64,000 nucleotides of DNA from assembly GCF_003628445.1 (NCBI RefSeq), contig NZ_RBZO01000007.1:1-64000 (forward strand). The letters are read 5' to 3'. The translations under genes and the position numbers were made by a program. Shown in pieces: positions 62,917 through 64,000 of the stretch. Source of the DNA: Oceanobacillus bengalensis. GTDB lineage: Bacteria > Bacillota > Bacilli > Bacillales > Amphibacillaceae. Under the pieces are notes generated by a model. That model made no database searches. It saw nothing but the letters and a program-made list of their open reading frames with translations, and was not told where the DNA came from. Every line of letters begins with the position of its first letter. Within the stretch, counting starts at the first letter, position 1.

Positions 62917-64000
62917 ATGGCAAATAAAATACTTATGGTAGCCTATAATAATCAATTACATAAATGCCATTTATATGATGATATACCAAAAGTTATAACA
63001 GTAGGACAGGAGTGGAGAGATACCATTACCTTTCCAACACTTAATCGATCGCAGTCCATTACGATTAACTGGAATGGCTTGGAATGTAAGATTGATGATG
63101 AAGAATTAAAAGGTCATTTATCGATAGCCGTTTTAAGTAAACCAATGGATTTTTATTTAATGAACGAGGAAAGTGTATCCATTTATGATATAGCTGGAAG
63201 GAAAACGATTACATTTGGACCTTCCTATAGTAGTGATATTGTATTAGATTCACAGTCCTCTGATTTCGTAATTTTAAGAAATAATATAAATAATCCTTTT
63301 CATCTTGAAGTTAATTGTGGAAATGTTTATCATAATCATTCCCAATGTGAGAGCGGTATTGTAGAAACTGGAGATCAAATATTTGTGGATGGAGTGCTTA
63401 TTACGATTGGCCTAGAGGACATTCAAGTAATGGCTACGAATAAGCCAATTAACTCGAACTTGGTTGAGCTAGTTGAAGCGGATAATCCTTTTACAGGTGA
63501 GTATCCTGACTATCATCGTTCACCACGAATTATCTACCGAGAGCCAAATGAAAAGCGGGTGATTGCAAAACCATCCCATAAACCATCTAAACCAAGTGAA
63601 CAATTAGCGCGTACGATTGTGCCACCATTAATCATGATTATTGCATTGATTATTATTTCTCTCGTTCAACCAAGAGGGATCTATATTATTGTAATGTTAT
63701 CTGTGACAGTAGCAACCATAGTATTTTCCGTAACGTCTTATATCAAAAGTGTAAAAAAATATAAAACAGATATGAGAGAAAGAGAAGATAGTTATAAAGA
63801 TTACTTACTTCGAAAAACAAGAGAGCTTTATTCAGCTAGTGAAGAACAGCGTCATGCATTAATGTATCATTACCCTTCGATAGATAAGATTCGCAAAATG
63901 GCTGTTAGTGTAGAATCAAGAATGTATGAAAAAACAGTATATCATCATGATTTCCTAAACTTTCGCGCAGGCTTAGGTAAAGCAAATGCAAGCTTCCATA
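62917..64000 (+). CDS. essC: Type VII secretion ATPase EssC (YukBA), partial
   Basis: Starts at the ATG at 62917, after GAGAGGAAGAAG, and stays open to the window end (361 codons seen). The two N-terminal forkhead-associated-like domains (about 1-190) come first. Two membrane helices follow (about 232-272; PPLIMIIALIIISLVQP and IIVMLSVTVATIVFSV), then the start of the cytosolic linker. The FtsK/SpoIIIE ATPase domains lie beyond the window. EssC is the motor and substrate selector of the system. Confidence 0.93.
   Translation, partial: MANKILMVAYNNQLHKCHLYDDIPKVITVGQEWRDTITFPTLNRSQSITINWNGLECKIDDEELKGHLSIAVLSKPMDFYLMNEESVSIYDIAGRKTITFGPSYSSDIVLDSQSSDFVILRNNINNPFHLEVNCGNVYHNHSQCESGIVETGDQIFVDGVLITIGLEDIQVMATNKPINSNLVELVEADNPFTGEYPDYHRSPRIIYREPNEKRVIAKPSHKPSKPSEQLARTIVPPLIMIIALIIISLVQPRGIYIIVMLSVTVATIVFSVTSYIKSVKKYKTDMREREDSYKDYLLRKTRELYSASEEQRHALMYHYPSIDKIRKMAVSVESRMYEKTVYHHDFLNFRAGLGKANASFH

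Overview
The window looks like a chromosomal segment of a low-GC, spore-forming member of the Bacillaceae, of the Oceanobacillus/Virgibacillus/Gracilibacillus type. This rests on strong AGGAGG ribosome sites, frequent TTG and GTG starts, a CotF-like spore coat gene, Bacillus-type genes (yqxD, ykvR, yueI, yfhD, ytr, ypgR-like), a BCCT-type solute transporter and a Firmicutes type VII secretion locus. No database search was possible, so the genus is an inference.

Layout. 1-345: the end of an rRNA operon (23S 3' end, 5S, terminator). 398-7400: an MMPL exporter with a TetR regulator, YqxD, a PadR regulator with a HAAS-type membrane partner, a GNAT acetyltransferase and a BCS1/YjoB-like AAA ATPase. 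7563-16400: metabolism (DUF3219, hisC, an RlmI-type methyltransferase, argF behind an ARG box, a short-chain dehydrogenase, and the hom-thrC-thrB operon). 16563-21340: a small membrane peptide, a frameshifted chemoreceptor, and four small cytosolic genes (UPF0158, unknown, DUF6155, SEC-C). 21467-30240: an AI-2E-type permease, an MFS exporter, a lone squalene/phytoene-synthase-like gene, a BCCT carrier, a DUF4956/VTC polyphosphate-polymerase pair, a collagen-like coat-type protein, and thiW behind a TPP riboswitch.

30376-34562: a GNAT gene overlaps a gene for a degenerate ABC-ATPase fused to a LytTR DNA-binding domain. An ABC ATPase/permease pair and an APH-type kinase follow. This is the most unusual regulatory module in the window. 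34797-46110: pantothenate uptake (DUF997 plus panF), an orphan DUF4097 beta-repeat protein, acetoacetyl-CoA synthetase behind a cre box, CvfC/YpgR, YueI, YfhD-like, AIM24/TIGR00266, a CotF-like protein and a TctA carrier with a tiny membrane partner. 46173-48460 is a decay zone with a wrecked transposase and a secreted-protein gene broken by three frameshifts. 48756-50801: an MBL-fold hydrolase and ExoA.

50922-56347 is a Ytr-type operon: a GntR/YtrA repressor with four operator-like palindromes, two ABC systems and an exported 419-residue protein. 56585-64000 is a type VII secretion (Ess/Yuk) locus in Staphylococcus order, esxA-esaA-essA-esaB-essB-essC, cut by the window end inside essC. Several dispersed intergenic repeats recur: a GTGCCTGTCACT hairpin (sometimes joined to an ACAAACGTTTGT palindrome), a 268-base structured element at the 3' end of the CotF-like gene, and a CTTGATAAG-type repeat.
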